DNA of 64,000 nucleotides from an uncultured Idiomarina sp. (GCA_946885915.1 CAMPHF010000006.1:124001-188000), one strand, 5' to 3'. Shown: positions 18,165 to 28,729, counted from the stretch's first letter. Notes: a model not told the origin generated them from the sequence alone. Program-made: numbers and translations.

Positions 18165-18180
18165 TTCAAGAATTAGGCCA
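18165..18180 (-). promoter_or_regulatory. Possible sigma-54 promoter upstream of flhA
   Basis: The minus strand reads TGGCCTAATTCTTGAA: GG and GA ten bases apart in a context like TGGCACN5TTGCA. The -12 GC is replaced by GA, as it is in the flgF candidate. It lies about 55 bases before the flhA start, in the only gap of this operon large enough for a promoter. Confidence 0.3.
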
Positions 18181-18197
18181 GTTTTGTTTTTGGTGAG

Positions 18198-20150
18198 TTA
18201 TTGCTCTTGCATCAGCACATTCACTTGCCGATTCGCGCTGATAGCATCAATGCTCACTTGTTGTGGCATAAACATGAACCCATCTTTTTGGAAGCTGACT
18301 AAACCACTCCAACCCGACGGAATATTGGCGCAAGAATAAAATGGCGTCTGATTGCGCCCACCCGTTTGATAATCACAGCTTAGGTTTAAGTCACTAATCG
18401 TCACCGCCACGTCACGCAACTGATTGTTTTTACAACCCTCACCGAAAATATCTAGGCAGTTAATTTCACCGCTCACGGAGAATAATTCAGTTTGCTCTAC
18501 AGCGGTGGTCACCGTCACGTCAATCGCGTCACTAAAAGTACTGTTTGCATCACTTGGCTTGGTCGCCGCACTACCTATAACTCCCGCGTTGGCGCCTAGT
18601 ACGCTCATCGCAATCGTGGTAACACCATTATCAAGTGCCTGCACCCGGCCGCGGCTGTAGGTGCCGTAGTAATCATTCTCAGGGTCAACAATGGTTTCTA
18701 TCGGCTCATTGGTGACGCTCGCGACTGCGGCTAAACTCGTTTCCCAGTCACTTAACAAGGTCAAATTCACCTCATAAAATGGCACTAAGCGCAGAAAGTC
18801 TGTCGCGCCCGCTTGAATCGCATCCAACACTATTTGTTCATGTTCAGCGGTCATCTCATCCAAATAAATACCACGGCCGATTAACTGATAAGCACCCGGC
18901 GTAACTTGCATGTCACGATCCGGTGGTGGGCTTGGTAATGGATTGCCTAAAATCATGGCTTTCACCGCCGCACGCACGTAATCCTCGTAAGTTGCTAAGG
19001 TACTCGCCTGGGTTAAATAAGCCGCACTCATAAGCGCGACACTTTCTAATTGCCAGTCCGTAAATGCCGAGTAATAACCGTCAATCCGGCGCATCCGGCA
19101 GGCTTCCACGTATACGTCACCGGGGTTGTTGGCATCAATAAACTGCCCGTTCACGAGGTTATAATGACGATGATTGCCACTCGCTAATCGATCGTCTGTA
19201 TATTGGTAAACTTGCCCTGTCTGCACCGTTTCGTTGCTATCGTGATGATCACGACAACATTGATTACACAACGCTGGCTGTCCAGCATCGGCACTAATGC
19301 CAGTGGTTTTTTGCACGTATTCACCAGCACTGGGATCAAGCTGCAGTTGGTTATCAATCAACGTCATCCGATTCGGCGTTTGGCCCTCGCCGGTACCACT
19401 AATGGCACAAGTGCAATTTAAGGTTAAAAAGTCTTCTATCCGTTGCGTTTGGGTAAGTTCATCGTAAGTGACGGCATCGAATGACACCTGCAGGTATTCA
19501 CCGCTGCGCGATACTTGGGGAGTCGGCTTCGAGGTTTCTTTCACAAAATAGCTCGGTGCAGTATCGTCCTCGTCTAAGCGAATAGAGATAACCTCTGGCG
19601 CCAGTCCGGGTTGATAAACCACTTTAGGATCGGCACGCTCACTGGGTTCGCGAGCCAGGCGCTGCCCATCGCGCATTTGCAGAGCCGCAAACCATGCCGG
19701 CACCATGACCACCTCATTGCTGCCACTGGAATCGGTCCAACTCACCGTTAAAGTAGCCGCTTTTGCGTGTGGCGTTTGGCCTTGCAGGTTCACTGGCAGC
19801 GTAGGATCGGTGGCGGTTAGCCAAGCACCCGCGTAAAAGTAATCGGTGAACTGCCAGTTTAACGTGAAACTATGTATGTCCTGCGTGACACTCGCGCTGC
19901 CATCGGCCAAATCCTCAAAATCCTGCCATCTCAGCTGTTCTATTTGACTATAAGCGGCGTCTAAAGCTGCGTTGCGCTCTGCTGCTTGCGCACTACTGCG
20001 GACAAAAGTTGCTTGTAACGTCACCAAGGCAGCCACACCAATGCCAAGGATAAGTAGTGACACTAACAATTCAATAAAGCTAAAGCCTGCCAGCTGCAGC
20101 CGAGCAAGTGGCGATGGCTGTACTTGCAACTTATTCGCTTGCAAAGTCAT
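18198..20150 (-). CDS. pilV: PilV-like minor pilin with a very large Cys-rich ectodomain
   Basis: Type IV pilin-like N-terminus: prepilin cleavage expected after Gly22 (AG/FSFIELLVSLLILGIGVAAL) with Glu at mature position 5. ATG 20150 has GGAGG eight bases upstream. The 650-residue length is about four times that of a usual PilV. After a PilV-like helix and sheet (to about residue 190) comes a long domain with CTCAIS, a dense CNQCCRDHHDS cluster, and further Cys pairs (YVEACRMRR, INCLDIFGEGC, YSCANIP). Context fimT-pilW-pilX-pilV supports a minor pilin of the tip complex. No pilY1 follows; flhA is next downstream. Possible adhesin or metal-binding role is inference. Confidence 0.75.
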   Translation of the reverse strand: MTLQANKLQVQPSPLARLQLAGFSFIELLVSLLILGIGVAALVTLQATFVRSSAQAAERNAALDAAYSQIEQLRWQDFEDLADGSASVTQDIHSFTLNWQFTDYFYAGAWLTATDPTLPVNLQGQTPHAKAATLTVSWTDSSGSNEVVMVPAWFAALQMRDGQRLAREPSERADPKVVYQPGLAPEVISIRLDEDDTAPSYFVKETSKPTPQVSRSGEYLQVSFDAVTYDELTQTQRIEDFLTLNCTCAISGTGEGQTPNRMTLIDNQLQLDPSAGEYVQKTTGISADAGQPALCNQCCRDHHDSNETVQTGQVYQYTDDRLASGNHRHYNLVNGQFIDANNPGDVYVEACRMRRIDGYYSAFTDWQLESVALMSAAYLTQASTLATYEDYVRAAVKAMILGNPLPSPPPDRDMQVTPGAYQLIGRGIYLDEMTAEHEQIVLDAIQAGATDFLRLVPFYEVNLTLLSDWETSLAAVASVTNEPIETIVDPENDYYGTYSRGRVQALDNGVTTIAMSVLGANAGVIGSAATKPSDANSTFSDAIDVTVTTAVEQTELFSVSGEINCLDIFGEGCKNNQLRDVAVTISDLNLSCDYQTGGRNQTPFYSCANIPSGWSGLVSFQKDGFMFMPQQVSIDAISANRQVNVLMQEQ

Positions 20151-21255
20151 GCCAGCTACCTCCAATCCGTGATACGCGACGGAAATTCTGATTGTTAGTG
20201 ATGTTACTCAGCACCTCACCGTCAAACCGAATCGTTAAGGTTCCATTGGCCAAGCTTGCTGGATGATTCGCGAGTACCGCACCATTCACCACTGCGCCAC
20301 CATTCATCGCCAATTCATAGGGTCCAGCAAGGTCTTCGGGCGTTCTAAAACTCAACACCATGCCATTGACTACCGCGCCACCGTTCATCTGTAAATCACC
20401 ATCCTGCACGATCAACACCACCGGCTGCTCAGTCGAGCCCACCACGGTGCTACTGTTGACCGTACAGTCACCATTCACCCACAGCAGCCCCGAGGGTTGG
20501 CTAGCAATACTGTCGCAGTTGCTAAGTTCTGCCGTGGCTAAGTCGCGCAATTCACGCCAATCCACCTCAGCAATACCAAATAAGTAGTCGAGTAAATCAG
20601 CGGGGAATTCCGGGTCCTGATCGAGTATGTCGATACCATGTTCACCGCGTTCACTGAGTGGCCGAGAACTGCACTCGCCATTATTGAACTCCTGCTGACC
20701 ACAGGTGGTGCCACTGCCGTTTACATCCACAATTTGGTCAGTCCAAATCGACAACGGCACACCATCACCGCCACCATTGGGGTTGGCCACCACCTGAAAG
20801 TTACCGGACACATTAATTCCGCCTTTAATCGCCAGCGGCACGTCAGGATAAGCTCGAATAATGGGCAACACCACCAAGCCTTGGCTAATTTGCCGTTGCG
20901 TGTCTTGCAATAATGCGGTGGCCGTGGCGCTCACCGTTGCCACATCAATATCGCCACGTGGCGTTCCGTTATAGCGGTTGCTGACAATGGTGGTGGTCGC
21001 GGTGCGACCTGCCAAAGTCACATTGCCATTGTCATTTAGTGCGGTATTTTCCGCTGCAGCTTGGGCAATGCGTTGTTCTAGTGCCGCTTCAGCACTTAAG
21101 TGCGCATCTAAGCTTGCGTGATAGTTACGTAAAATGCGCTGCTCTTGCAGCTTAAAACGCGCAGTGTAAAGCGTGACGACAATCACGATGGCAAGCAGTA
21201 GAATAGTGAGCGTAAGGGTTGTAAAGCCTCGCTGCTGGGGATTATATCGCCGCAT
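20131..21255 (-). CDS. pilX: PilX-like minor pilin with repetitive C-terminal domain
   Basis: A 374-residue protein with a pilin-type N-terminus, QRG/FTTLTLTILLLAIVIVV, cleaved after Gly10. The residue at mature position 5 is Thr, not Glu, as in GspK-like tip pilins. The C-terminal third contains MNGGAVVNG twice (around QMNGGAVVNGMVLSF and AMNGGAVVNGAVLAN) within hydrophobic Gly/Asn/Val-rich sequence that could form a beta-helix-like stack. It overlaps pilW by 14 bases and pilV by 20. The family name rests on position and N-terminus; the ectodomain is not recognised. Confidence 0.75.
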   Translation of the reverse strand: MRRYNPQQRGFTTLTLTILLLAIVIVVTLYTARFKLQEQRILRNYHASLDAHLSAEAALEQRIAQAAAENTALNDNGNVTLAGRTATTTIVSNRYNGTPRGDIDVATVSATATALLQDTQRQISQGLVVLPIIRAYPDVPLAIKGGINVSGNFQVVANPNGGGDGVPLSIWTDQIVDVNGSGTTCGQQEFNNGECSSRPLSERGEHGIDILDQDPEFPADLLDYLFGIAEVDWRELRDLATAELSNCDSIASQPSGLLWVNGDCTVNSSTVVGSTEQPVVLIVQDGDLQMNGGAVVNGMVLSFRTPEDLAGPYELAMNGGAVVNGAVLANHPASLANGTLTIRFDGEVLSNITNNQNFRRVSRIGGSWHDFASE

Positions 21256-21856
21256 TTCTCAGCACCACCTGTTGGTTCATTTCGCGTACCATGGTGGCAT
21301 CCTGCTGAAGGCGCACGCGAAGGAAAATATTGAGCCATTGTTCGGTAATGGCACCCGTCACTTGCTCGGTTAAGGTGAAGGTTAACTGCTCCACCACCAC
21401 CGCATCGGAGCTGGTCAAGCCCTGCCAGCCATTGTCGGCGCACACATTTCCACTTTGCCGGCGTTGTACTTGTTGATTGCGAATACGATAACCAAACCGC
21501 TCAATGGCGCCATCATCGGCGCCGTCACTATCGGCATCGTAACCAAACAACACACAACTGTTCGGCGCTTCATCCGGATGATTGGCGACCACCAGTGAAT
21601 TTGCGAACGGATTCACATTGGCATCGGGGTCGACCACTATGACCTCGTAATTGGCGCTGTAGTTGGCACGGCGTAAGTCACTCAAAATCAATTGCATGGT
21701 TGCCACCGCTTCCTCTTGCAACTGCGAGGCTTTCAACGAGCGACTATTGAGCCCTAACGTATTGGTAAACACCGCGCTAATGGCGGCCATTAGCAACAAC
21801 CCTAAGCTAAGCGTGATGAGCATTTCAACCAGTGAGATACCGCGCTGCTTTAACAT
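21242..21856 (-). CDS. pilW: PilW-like minor pilin
   Basis: A 204-residue prepilin. ATG 21856 (overlapping the fimT stop by 7 bases) gives a short leader MLKQRG/ISLVEMLITLSLGLLLM with Glu at mature position 5. The ectodomain includes Cys residues in NSCVLFGYD and GNVCADNGW. PilW helps prime pilus assembly with the other minor pilins. It is the second gene of the fimT-pilW-pilX-pilV set. Confidence 0.8.
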   Translation of the reverse strand: MLKQRGISLVEMLITLSLGLLLMAAISAVFTNTLGLNSRSLKASQLQEEAVATMQLILSDLRRANYSANYEVIVVDPDANVNPFANSLVVANHPDEAPNSCVLFGYDADSDGADDGAIERFGYRIRNQQVQRRQSGNVCADNGWQGLTSSDAVVVEQLTFTLTEQVTGAITEQWLNIFLRVRLQQDATMVREMNQQVVLRNAAI

Positions 21857-22443
21857 GTCGGGTACCCCGCATTGGTATCCGCTGTTTGACACAAGCGAAC
21901 CCGCCCTAAGGTACTCACTATCGCGCGCACTTCACTCGGTGGCGTATTATCGCGATAGCCGAAAGCAACCGTTCCAGCGTTCCCCTCGGCGAGGCCTCGC
22001 ATACCGTCAAATGCGGTATAGCTACCACCAGCAAAAACTGCGCTCTGCAGACCGACAGTGGCGTAACCCGTTGCTTGCAGCACCCGTGCGACACCATTAA
22101 TGGCGCAATCACTAGCTAAGCAATCACAATCCGCGGCCGTCGCCACCGCCGCACACCAATTCGCGCCAGCGCCTTGCCACACCACAAACCGCGTTTCGCC
22201 CGAAGCAATCGCATCACTACGCGCATATTGTAATAATGCGTAAGTATCTTGCGCCACGCCTTGTAATTGTGACTGTCGATAAAGCTGCAGCATACTCGGC
22301 ACGCCCACCGCCACAATCAGCCCGAGCACGGCTAAAGTTACTAGTAGCTCCAACAAACTAAAGCCGGCCGCGCCAGCTAGGTGGCGCGCCCTTACTTTAC
22401 CAAAAATCGTAAAAAAAGCCTTAGAATGTTGCGCTTTGACCAT
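21850..22443 (-). CDS. fimT: FimT/GspH-type minor pilin
   Basis: A 197-residue prepilin with a leader of about 27 residues, cleaved at AAG/FSLLELLVTLAVLGLIVAV; Glu at mature position 5. The region QLQGVAQDTYALLQYARSDAI is the GspH/FimT signature helix. Cys-rich centre (ANWCAAVATAADCDCLASDC). First gene of the minor pilin set, divergent from the pilE-like gene. FimT proteins have been linked to pilus assembly and DNA uptake; the role here is inferred only. Confidence 0.82.
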   Translation of the reverse strand: MVKAQHSKAFFTIFGKVRARHLAGAAGFSLLELLVTLAVLGLIVAVGVPSMLQLYRQSQLQGVAQDTYALLQYARSDAIASGETRFVVWQGAGANWCAAVATAADCDCLASDCAINGVARVLQATGYATVGLQSAVFAGGSYTAFDGMRGLAEGNAGTVAFGYRDNTPPSEVRAIVSTLGRVRLCQTADTNAGYPTC

Positions 22444-22511
22444 TGAGTATCACTACCAAATGTCGTACTTATATAACACTTACTATACTCATATTTTAGC
22501 TGGGGTCACCT

Positions 22512-22895
22512 ATGTCAGGGCATAAATTTTCAACCGGGATGACATTAATGGAGCTCATGATCACCATTGTGATCATCGCTATTTTGGCGACAATAGCTTA
22601 TCCGTCGTATCTGGATTATACCCGTAACGCCAAGCGGGCAGAGGCCATCAGCGGTTTACTGCAGCTCCAATTAGCGCAGGAAGAATACCGGGCGCGCAAT
22701 GCGAGTTATGGCAATATTGCCGACTTAAATGTGAGTGTAAATTCTGATCATTATACGTTTTCGGCAGCTGACCTTGGGGCCAGTAGTTATACCTTAACTG
22801 CCACTGCGGTCGGCAATCAACAAGCTGACACCGCTTGTCCTACCCTCAGCATTGACCAAAATGATAGTAAAACGCCAGCTGAATGCTGGCGCTAA
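22512..22895 (+). CDS. pilE: PilE-like type IV pilin
   Basis: A 127-residue prepilin with a short leader MSGHKFSTG/MTLMELMITIVIIAIL and Glu at mature position 5. A C-terminal Cys pair (DTACPTLS ... PAECWR) makes the pilin disulfide loop. It is transcribed away from fimT and converges with ispH. The size and position next to ispH match the PilE-type minor pilins of related bacteria rather than a main PilA. A 7-base-pair inverted repeat (22873-22891) covers its last codons. Confidence 0.85.
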   Translation: MSGHKFSTGMTLMELMITIVIIAILATIAYPSYLDYTRNAKRAEAISGLLQLQLAQEEYRARNASYGNIADLNVSVNSDHYTFSAADLGASSYTLTATAVGNQQADTACPTLSIDQNDSKTPAECWR

Positions 22896-22916
22896 TTGAA
22901 AACTTGCTAGCGGTGC

Positions 22917-23861
22917 CTAAAGTACCTCTTTTACCCGTAACTCAGGTGGAATTGAAAAGGTAACATTCTCAGGCCGCCCGTCACGCTCTTCAACTTGCTG
23001 TCCACCCCAGGCTTGTAACTGGCGAATCACGTTTTGTACCAATACCTCAGGCGCTGAGGCGCCGGCGGTCACGCCAACCTTAGCCACATCTGCCAACCAG
23101 GCCTGATCAATGCCTTGTGCATCATCAATCAAATAGGCTCTAGTTCCCATTTTTTCGCTTAATTCACGCAACCGATTCGAATTAGAACTGTTGCGCGCAC
23201 CCACTACCAGCAACACGTCAACATCACTGGCTAAATCGCGGACCGCATCCTGGCGATTTTGCGTGGCATAGCAAATGTCATCTTTACGCGGACCTTGAAT
23301 GGCTGGGAATTTAGCTCGCAATGCATCAATCACATCGGCGGTATCATCCACCGATAATGTAGTTTGACTCATATAATGTAAGTTCTGCGGATCTTTTACC
23401 GTCAACGAGTCAACATCAGCTACCGACTCGACCAAGTAGATCCCGCCGGCCGAATTATCATACTGCCCCATGGTGCCTTCAACTTCAGGATGACCATGAT
23501 GGCCAATCAACACGCACTCGTGGCCTTTTCGGCTCGCCCGTGTCACTTCCATATGCACCTTGGTCACTAGTGGACAGGTTGCATCAAACACTTGCAAGCC
23601 ACGCTGCTTCGCATTATTGCGCACCGCTTGCGACACGCCATGGGCACTGAAGATCACAATGGCGCCATCAGGCACCTCATCTAATTCATCCACGAATACG
23701 GCGCCGCGTTCACGCAAAGTGCTCACCACATACTTGTTATGCACTACTTCATGGCGCACATAAATGGGGGGCTCAAAAATAGCAAGCGCGCGTTCAACAA
23801 TGGTGATCGCTCTATCCACACCTGCACAAAAACCTCGCGGGTTCGCTAAAATAATATCCAC
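22917..23861 (-). CDS. ispH: IspH, 4-hydroxy-3-methylbut-2-enyl diphosphate reductase
   Basis: Last enzyme of the MEP isoprenoid pathway, a [4Fe-4S] protein that makes IPP and DMAPP. The 314-residue product has the three cluster cysteines in [12 protein letters not shown] (Cys12), DATCPLVTK and [10 protein letters not shown]. Start codon is GTG at 23861; the protein starts at the normal position. It follows fkpB in the ileS-lspA-fkpB-ispH operon, an order shared with E. coli and Pseudomonas. Confidence 0.98.
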   Translation of the reverse strand: MDIILANPRGFCAGVDRAITIVERALAIFEPPIYVRHEVVHNKYVVSTLRERGAVFVDELDEVPDGAIVIFSAHGVSQAVRNNAKQRGLQVFDATCPLVTKVHMEVTRASRKGHECVLIGHHGHPEVEGTMGQYDNSAGGIYLVESVADVDSLTVKDPQNLHYMSQTTLSVDDTADVIDALRAKFPAIQGPRKDDICYATQNRQDAVRDLASDVDVLLVVGARNSSNSNRLRELSEKMGTRAYLIDDAQGIDQAWLADVAKVGVTAGASAPEVLVQNVIRQLQAWGGQQVEERDGRPENVTFSIPPELRVKEVL

Positions 23862-23882
23862 GCTTGCCTCCCCTGCGCCCGC

Positions 23883-24323
23883 CTATGGCGATACGCTAAT
23901 AATCTCAACGGCGAACACAACTTCCTGACCAGCCAACGGATGATTGAAATCAATACTCACAAACTGCTCATTCACCTGCCGCACAATACCCGGCAGCTCA
24001 GTGCCATCGGGTTGGGTGAAGGTTAAAATAGCCCCCACCTCTGCTTTGGTATCATCTTTAAATTTAGTTGCGTCTACCTGATAAACATTGGCTGGATTCG
24101 GCATCCCAAAAGCATCGTCAGGCGCCAGCGTAAACTCTCGCTCATCGCCTGCCCGCAAGCCAATTAAACAAGCCTCAAAGCTCGGCGTAAGGTTGCCATC
24201 ACCCATCCGAAATTTAGCCGGTTTACCCGCTACTTTGGTGCTGTCTGCCACCGAACCATCGGTCAACTTCAACGTAAAGTGCATGACAACTTCGTGACCA
24301 TGCTCAATGCCTAATCGCTTCAT
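23883..24323 (-). CDS. fkpB: FkpB (SlpA), FKBP-type peptidyl-prolyl isomerase
   Basis: A 146-residue SlyD-like FKBP. HFTLKLTDGSVADSTKVAGK, RMGDGNLTPSFEACLIGLRAGD and FVSIDFNHPLAGQEVVFAVEI show the FKBP halves flanking an insert-in-flap domain. It catalyses proline isomerisation in the cytoplasm. Operon position between lspA (33-base gap) and ispH (21-base gap) is the standard one. Confidence 0.95.
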   Translation of the reverse strand: MKRLGIEHGHEVVMHFTLKLTDGSVADSTKVAGKPAKFRMGDGNLTPSFEACLIGLRAGDEREFTLAPDDAFGMPNPANVYQVDATKFKDDTKAEVGAILTFTQPDGTELPGIVRQVNEQFVSIDFNHPLAGQEVVFAVEIISVSP

Positions 24324-24356
24324 TCTGGCCTCTACTGCTCGACCTGCAGGAAAATT

Positions 24357-24869
24357 TTAATTGCGCTCATCATCGCCGCTACCTTCAAAGAAGGCCTCAA
24401 GCAACATTAAAATGGCGCCAATAGTAATAGCTGAATCGGCCACGTTAAACGCTGGCCAATGCCAATCTTGTACGTAAACATCAATAAAATCGATGACATA
24501 ACCAAACACCAAACGGTCAATCACGTTACCAATGGCACCGGCTAAAATAAGAGCAAAGGCCAAATTCTGGCGCCACAATTGGCGCGGATTACGTCGCAAC
24601 CAAATCACCAACACCAGACTAACTACCACTGCAATGGCAGTAAAGAACCACCGTTGCCAACCACCACCGTCACTTAAAAAACTGAACGCGGCGCCGTAGT
24701 TATGCACATAGGTAAAATTAAGCGATGGCATAATTTGTACGCTTTCGTACAAATCAAAACTTTGCATCACCCATTGCTTAGTGGCTTGATCAATCACAAT
24801 CAACACTAAACTCAACCACAAAAAAATAAGTCCAGTCTGGTTCGCCGGCAATGACGTATTGTTAGGCAT
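24357..24869 (-). CDS. lspA: LspA, lipoprotein signal peptidase II
   Basis: Aspartic protease of the inner membrane that cleaves prolipoprotein leaders. The 170-residue product has four hydrophobic segments and the two catalytic Asp regions: [20 protein letters not shown] and [18 protein letters not shown] 24869 has AGGAG seven bases upstream and overlaps the ileS stop by 8 bases; a GTG seven codons earlier is less likely. Confidence 0.96.
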   Translation of the reverse strand: MPNNTSLPANQTGLIFLWLSLVLIVIDQATKQWVMQSFDLYESVQIMPSLNFTYVHNYGAAFSFLSDGGGWQRWFFTAIAVVVSLVLVIWLRRNPRQLWRQNLAFALILAGAIGNVIDRLVFGYVIDFIDVYVQDWHWPAFNVADSAITIGAILMLLEAFFEGSGDDERN

Positions 24870-27723
24870 AACGACGCTCCTCACCGTCACCGTCGACGTT
24901 AGTTACGCAGCGCTGACATAAGCTTGGATGCGCAGCAATGGTGCCCACTTCCGCGCGATGATGCCAACACCGATCACACTTCGCGTGAGCAGATGCCTTC
25001 ACCTCTACCCACAAGCCTTCAATCGCTGTTTCCGCGGCCTCAGCAGGCGCCTTGGCAACCTCAACTACCGTAGCTTGAGAGGTCAACAACACAAACCGGA
25101 GCTCGTCGGCTAACCGAGTGAGCACCTCGGCGATATCCGCATGGGCATATAAAGTCACTTCTGCTTGCAGTGAACCGCCAATAACCTCTTGACGACGGGC
25201 TTGCTCAAGCGCTTTATTCACTTCATCACGGATGTCAATCAACTGTTCCCATTGTGCAAAGTCCACCTCACCCTGACCCGCATCTACCGCTAAATCAGCA
25301 AGCTCCGTGTACCAAGCCTCTGTGAACACATATTTGCTACGAGTTTCGCCTGTCGCCGTTTGTGCTGGCAATGCTTGCCATACTTCCTGTGCGGTAAAGC
25401 TACAAATAGGTGCAATCCAACGCACCATAGCTTCTGCAATATGATACAACGCCGTTTGACACGACCGGCGCGCATTCGACTCACGCTTCGCCGTATACTG
25501 ACGATCTTTGATCACATCTAAGTAGAAACTACCGAGCTCAATAGAGCAGAAATGCATGAGTTTCTGCACCACGACATGGAACTGATAGTTATCGAAGGCT
25601 TCTAGTAACTCTGCTTGCAGTTGCTGAGCCCGCGCCACAATCCAACGATCCATTTCCACCATATCAGCAATCGCCACTGCATCCTTGGCAGGCTCAAATT
25701 CATTCAAATTCGCCAACAAGAAGCGCAAGGTGTTGCGGATCCGCCGATAAGCATCGGCTGAGCGCTTCAAAATTTCATCGGAAACTGTCATTTCACCGGA
25801 ATAGTCGGTGGCAGCCACCCACAAGCGCAGAATGTCACCGCCTAATTTGTTCATGACTTCCTGCGGCGCGACCACGTTGCCGATAGACTTCGACATTTTG
25901 CGGCCTTGCCCATCAACGGTAAAACCGTGCGTCAACACTTGCTTGTATGGCGCTTGTTGGTACATCGCCACACCAGTTAGCAACGACGATTGGAACCAAC
26001 CACGATGCTGATCAGAACCTTCTAGATACAAGTCAGCCGGCCAGCTTAATCCGCTAAACTCACGCAATACCGCGTGATGAGTTACCCCAGAGTCAAACCA
26101 CACATCCAAGGTGTCGGTTACTTTTCGATATTGCTTGGCTTCGGCTTCGCCTAATAATTCCGCTGGTTCTAAATCAAACCAGGCTTGAATACCCTGCTGT
26201 TCAACCCGCTTCGCCACCGCTTCCATTAATTCTAAAGTGCGCGGATGCAGGGCATCGGTATCGCGATCGACAAAAATAGCAATTGGGTTACCCCAAGTAC
26301 GCTGGCGTGAAATACACCAATCCGGGCGTCCGGCGACCATTTGCTCGATTCGGCTTTGGCCCCATTCAGGTACCCAGCGTACCGCTTTAATTTCAGCCAA
26401 TGCCTTATTACGTAAGCCTTCTTTCTCCATGCTCACAAACCACTGCGGCGTCGCGCGGAAAATAATAGGCGTTTTATGGCGCCAGCAATGCGGGTAAGAA
26501 TGCCGATACGCCTCATGGTGCATCAACATGCCAGCTTGTTTCAGCGCCTCGACAATTGCATCGTTCGCTTTAAACACATGCTGCCCAGCAAATAGCGGCG
26601 TTTCTTCTTTGTAAACCCCGTTATCGCCGACCGGATTATAAACTTCGAGGTCATAGCGCTGACCGACCAAGAAGTCGTCCACCCCATGACCCGGCGCCGT
26701 ATGCACGCAACCCGTACCTGAATCCGTAGTAACGTGCTCGCCCAGAATAAGCGGAACTTGCAAATCGTACAGCGGATGCTTTAGCGCCACGTGTTCGAGT
26801 TCAGCACCACTGCAGAAACCTAATTTGTGGTACTGCTTAATATTCCACCGATCCATCACATCGTTGACCAAGTCCGAGGCGATGATCAAGCGCTCAGCCG
26901 CCTGCGCCTCACTGGCTTCAACCTGCACCAACGCGTATTCCAAACCAGCGTGCAAAGTAACAGCGCGGTTCGCCGGAATCGTCCATGGTGTGGTGGTCCA
27001 AATCACTACACTGATAGGCCCGTTGCCTGCATGTCCTTCCGGATGTGCAAAGCGCTCAGCGACCGCGGCATCAACCACAGGGAACCGCACATCAATAGCA
27101 GGCGAGGTTTTATCTTGGTATTCAACTTCCGCTTCAGCCAAAGCAGAACCACAATCCGTACACCAATGCACCGGCTTAAAGCCTTGCTGCATATGGCCGT
27201 TTTCGATGATTTTCGCAAGCGCGCGAATGCTATCGGCTTCTTGCTTGAAATTCATAGTCAGATAAGGATTATCCCAATCACCGAATACCCCAAGCCGCTT
27301 AAATTCCTCGCGTTGCTGCTCAACTTGCGTCATGGCATAGTCGCGGCAGTGCTGACGGAAGCTAGCCACATCTAATTTCTTGCCGGGCTTACCGAATTTT
27401 TTCTCAACCTGCAGTTCAATCGGCAGGCCATGACAATCCCAGCCAGGCACATAAGGCGCGTCATAATCGCTCAAGGTTTTCGCCTTCACGATCATGTCTT
27501 TGAGGATTTTATTTACCGCGTGACCGATATGAATTTGACCATTTGCGTACGGGGGGCCATCGTGCAAAATGAACGTCGGTTTACCTTGCTTCGCGACCCG
27601 AATCTGGCCATACAGATCATCTGCATACCATGCTTTCAACATCTCTGGTTCGCGCTGTGCCAAGTTCCCACGCATCGGGAAGCTGGTATCAGGCAAGTTG
27701 AGCGTTTGTTTGTAATCACTCAT
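24862..27723 (-). CDS. ileS: IleS, isoleucyl-tRNA synthetase
   Basis: Class I aminoacyl-tRNA synthetase of 953 residues, the length of bacterial type IleS. HIGH motif in [21 protein letters not shown] in [11 protein letters not shown], editing domain in the middle ([14 protein letters not shown] and [15 protein letters not shown]), and a C-terminal zinc site CDRCWHHR ... CQRC. It charges tRNA-Ile. Follows ribF after 43 bases. Confidence 0.98.
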   Translation of the reverse strand: MSDYKQTLNLPDTSFPMRGNLAQREPEMLKAWYADDLYGQIRVAKQGKPTFILHDGPPYANGQIHIGHAVNKILKDMIVKAKTLSDYDAPYVPGWDCHGLPIELQVEKKFGKPGKKLDVASFRQHCRDYAMTQVEQQREEFKRLGVFGDWDNPYLTMNFKQEADSIRALAKIIENGHMQQGFKPVHWCTDCGSALAEAEVEYQDKTSPAIDVRFPVVDAAVAERFAHPEGHAGNGPISVVIWTTTPWTIPANRAVTLHAGLEYALVQVEASEAQAAERLIIASDLVNDVMDRWNIKQYHKLGFCSGAELEHVALKHPLYDLQVPLILGEHVTTDSGTGCVHTAPGHGVDDFLVGQRYDLEVYNPVGDNGVYKEETPLFAGQHVFKANDAIVEALKQAGMLMHHEAYRHSYPHCWRHKTPIIFRATPQWFVSMEKEGLRNKALAEIKAVRWVPEWGQSRIEQMVAGRPDWCISRQRTWGNPIAIFVDRDTDALHPRTLELMEAVAKRVEQQGIQAWFDLEPAELLGEAEAKQYRKVTDTLDVWFDSGVTHHAVLREFSGLSWPADLYLEGSDQHRGWFQSSLLTGVAMYQQAPYKQVLTHGFTVDGQGRKMSKSIGNVVAPQEVMNKLGGDILRLWVAATDYSGEMTVSDEILKRSADAYRRIRNTLRFLLANLNEFEPAKDAVAIADMVEMDRWIVARAQQLQAELLEAFDNYQFHVVVQKLMHFCSIELGSFYLDVIKDRQYTAKRESNARRSCQTALYHIAEAMVRWIAPICSFTAQEVWQALPAQTATGETRSKYVFTEAWYTELADLAVDAGQGEVDFAQWEQLIDIRDEVNKALEQARRQEVIGGSLQAEVTLYAHADIAEVLTRLADELRFVLLTSQATVVEVAKAPAEAAETAIEGLWVEVKASAHAKCDRCWHHRAEVGTIAAHPSLCQRCVTNVDGDGEERRYA

Positions 27724-27766
27724 GTTCCGCGTTTTCCTTTGCTAACAGCTGTATCAACTATAGATT

Positions 27767-28729
27767 CTAGCGTTTTGCAGCCGCTTGGGCTACCTCAACA
27801 TCGCGCTTAATTTGCGCTTGTAACGCCGTTAAAGACTCGAATTTTTGTTCCGCTCGAACGAAACCAATGGGCTCAATTTGCAGCTGACGTCCGTATAAAT
27901 TGTCGTCAAAATCGAACACATGTACTTCAATCTGCGCCCGGGTGCCATTTACCGTCGGGCGTGGGCCAATATTAGCCACGCCATAGTGGCTTTGCGCTCG
28001 GCCATGGTGCGTAATGCCATGCACACGCACCGCATACACCCCGCGCAACGGCGAATGCAGCCGCTTCAACATAATATTAGCGGTTGGGAACCCCAACTCA
28101 CGTCCGCGCTTTTCTCCGTGTACAACTCGCCCGCACAACATAAACGGCCGGCCTAGCATGGCCGCAGCCTCAGTAAACTGATGTGCCGTTAACGCCGCGC
28201 GAATGGCGGTACTGCTCACCCGGGTTTGCGCTTGCCGATAACTTTGCGTATCAACCACGGCAAAGCCAAATTGTTGCCCGGCTTGTTGCAGCATGTTGAA
28301 GTCGCCCGTCCGCCCGCGGCCAAATCTAAAGTCGTCACCCACGACCAAAAACTTCACGCCTAGCCGCCCCACCAAAGTGTGTTCGATAAAGGCATGCGGA
28401 TCTTGTGCCGCAAAGCTGGCATCAAAGCGCTCAACCAAATGATAATCAAGTTGCTGAGCCGCAAGTGCAACATGCTTTTCGCGCAGATTAGTAAGCCGTG
28501 CGGGCGCTTGCATAGGCGCGAACAGTTCTTGCGGCTGCGGTTCAAAGGTCATGGCTACGGCGGGAACCTGCAGCTTTAGCGCCTGCGCACGCACCTGGGC
28601 GAGCACTGCTTGATGACCCAAATGCACCCCATCGAAATTGCCAATGGTGAGCACACAGCCCGTTTGCGCAAGGGCACGGTGTGCGTTGTAGATACCACGG
28701 ATAAATAAGGTGTGTGGAGTTGTTTGCAT
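27767..28729 (-). CDS. ribF: RibF, bifunctional riboflavin kinase / FAD synthetase
   Basis: About 320 residues. The N-terminal FAD synthetase domain has TIGNFDGVHLGHQAVL and the C-terminal flavokinase domain has GRELGFPTANIMLK and YGVANIGPRPTVNG. It turns riboflavin to FMN and then FAD in the cytoplasm. ATG 28729 places FIRGIYN as in other RibF proteins; a GTG six codons upstream with GAAGAG ahead of it is an alternative. Neighbour of ileS and murJ as in many gammaproteobacteria. Confidence 0.96.
   Translation of the reverse strand: MQTTPHTLFIRGIYNAHRALAQTGCVLTIGNFDGVHLGHQAVLAQVRAQALKLQVPAVAMTFEPQPQELFAPMQAPARLTNLREKHVALAAQQLDYHLVERFDASFAAQDPHAFIEHTLVGRLGVKFLVVGDDFRFGRGRTGDFNMLQQAGQQFGFAVVDTQSYRQAQTRVSSTAIRAALTAHQFTEAAAMLGRPFMLCGRVVHGEKRGRELGFPTANIMLKRLHSPLRGVYAVRVHGITHHGRAQSHYGVANIGPRPTVNGTRAQIEVHVFDFDDNLYGRQLQIEPIGFVRAEQKFESLTALQAQIKRDVEVAQAAAKR

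Noticed and set aside
22873..22891. Inverted repeat at the end of the pilE-like gene considered as a terminator
   Set aside because: The 7-bp stem lies in the last codons and has no T-run on either strand.
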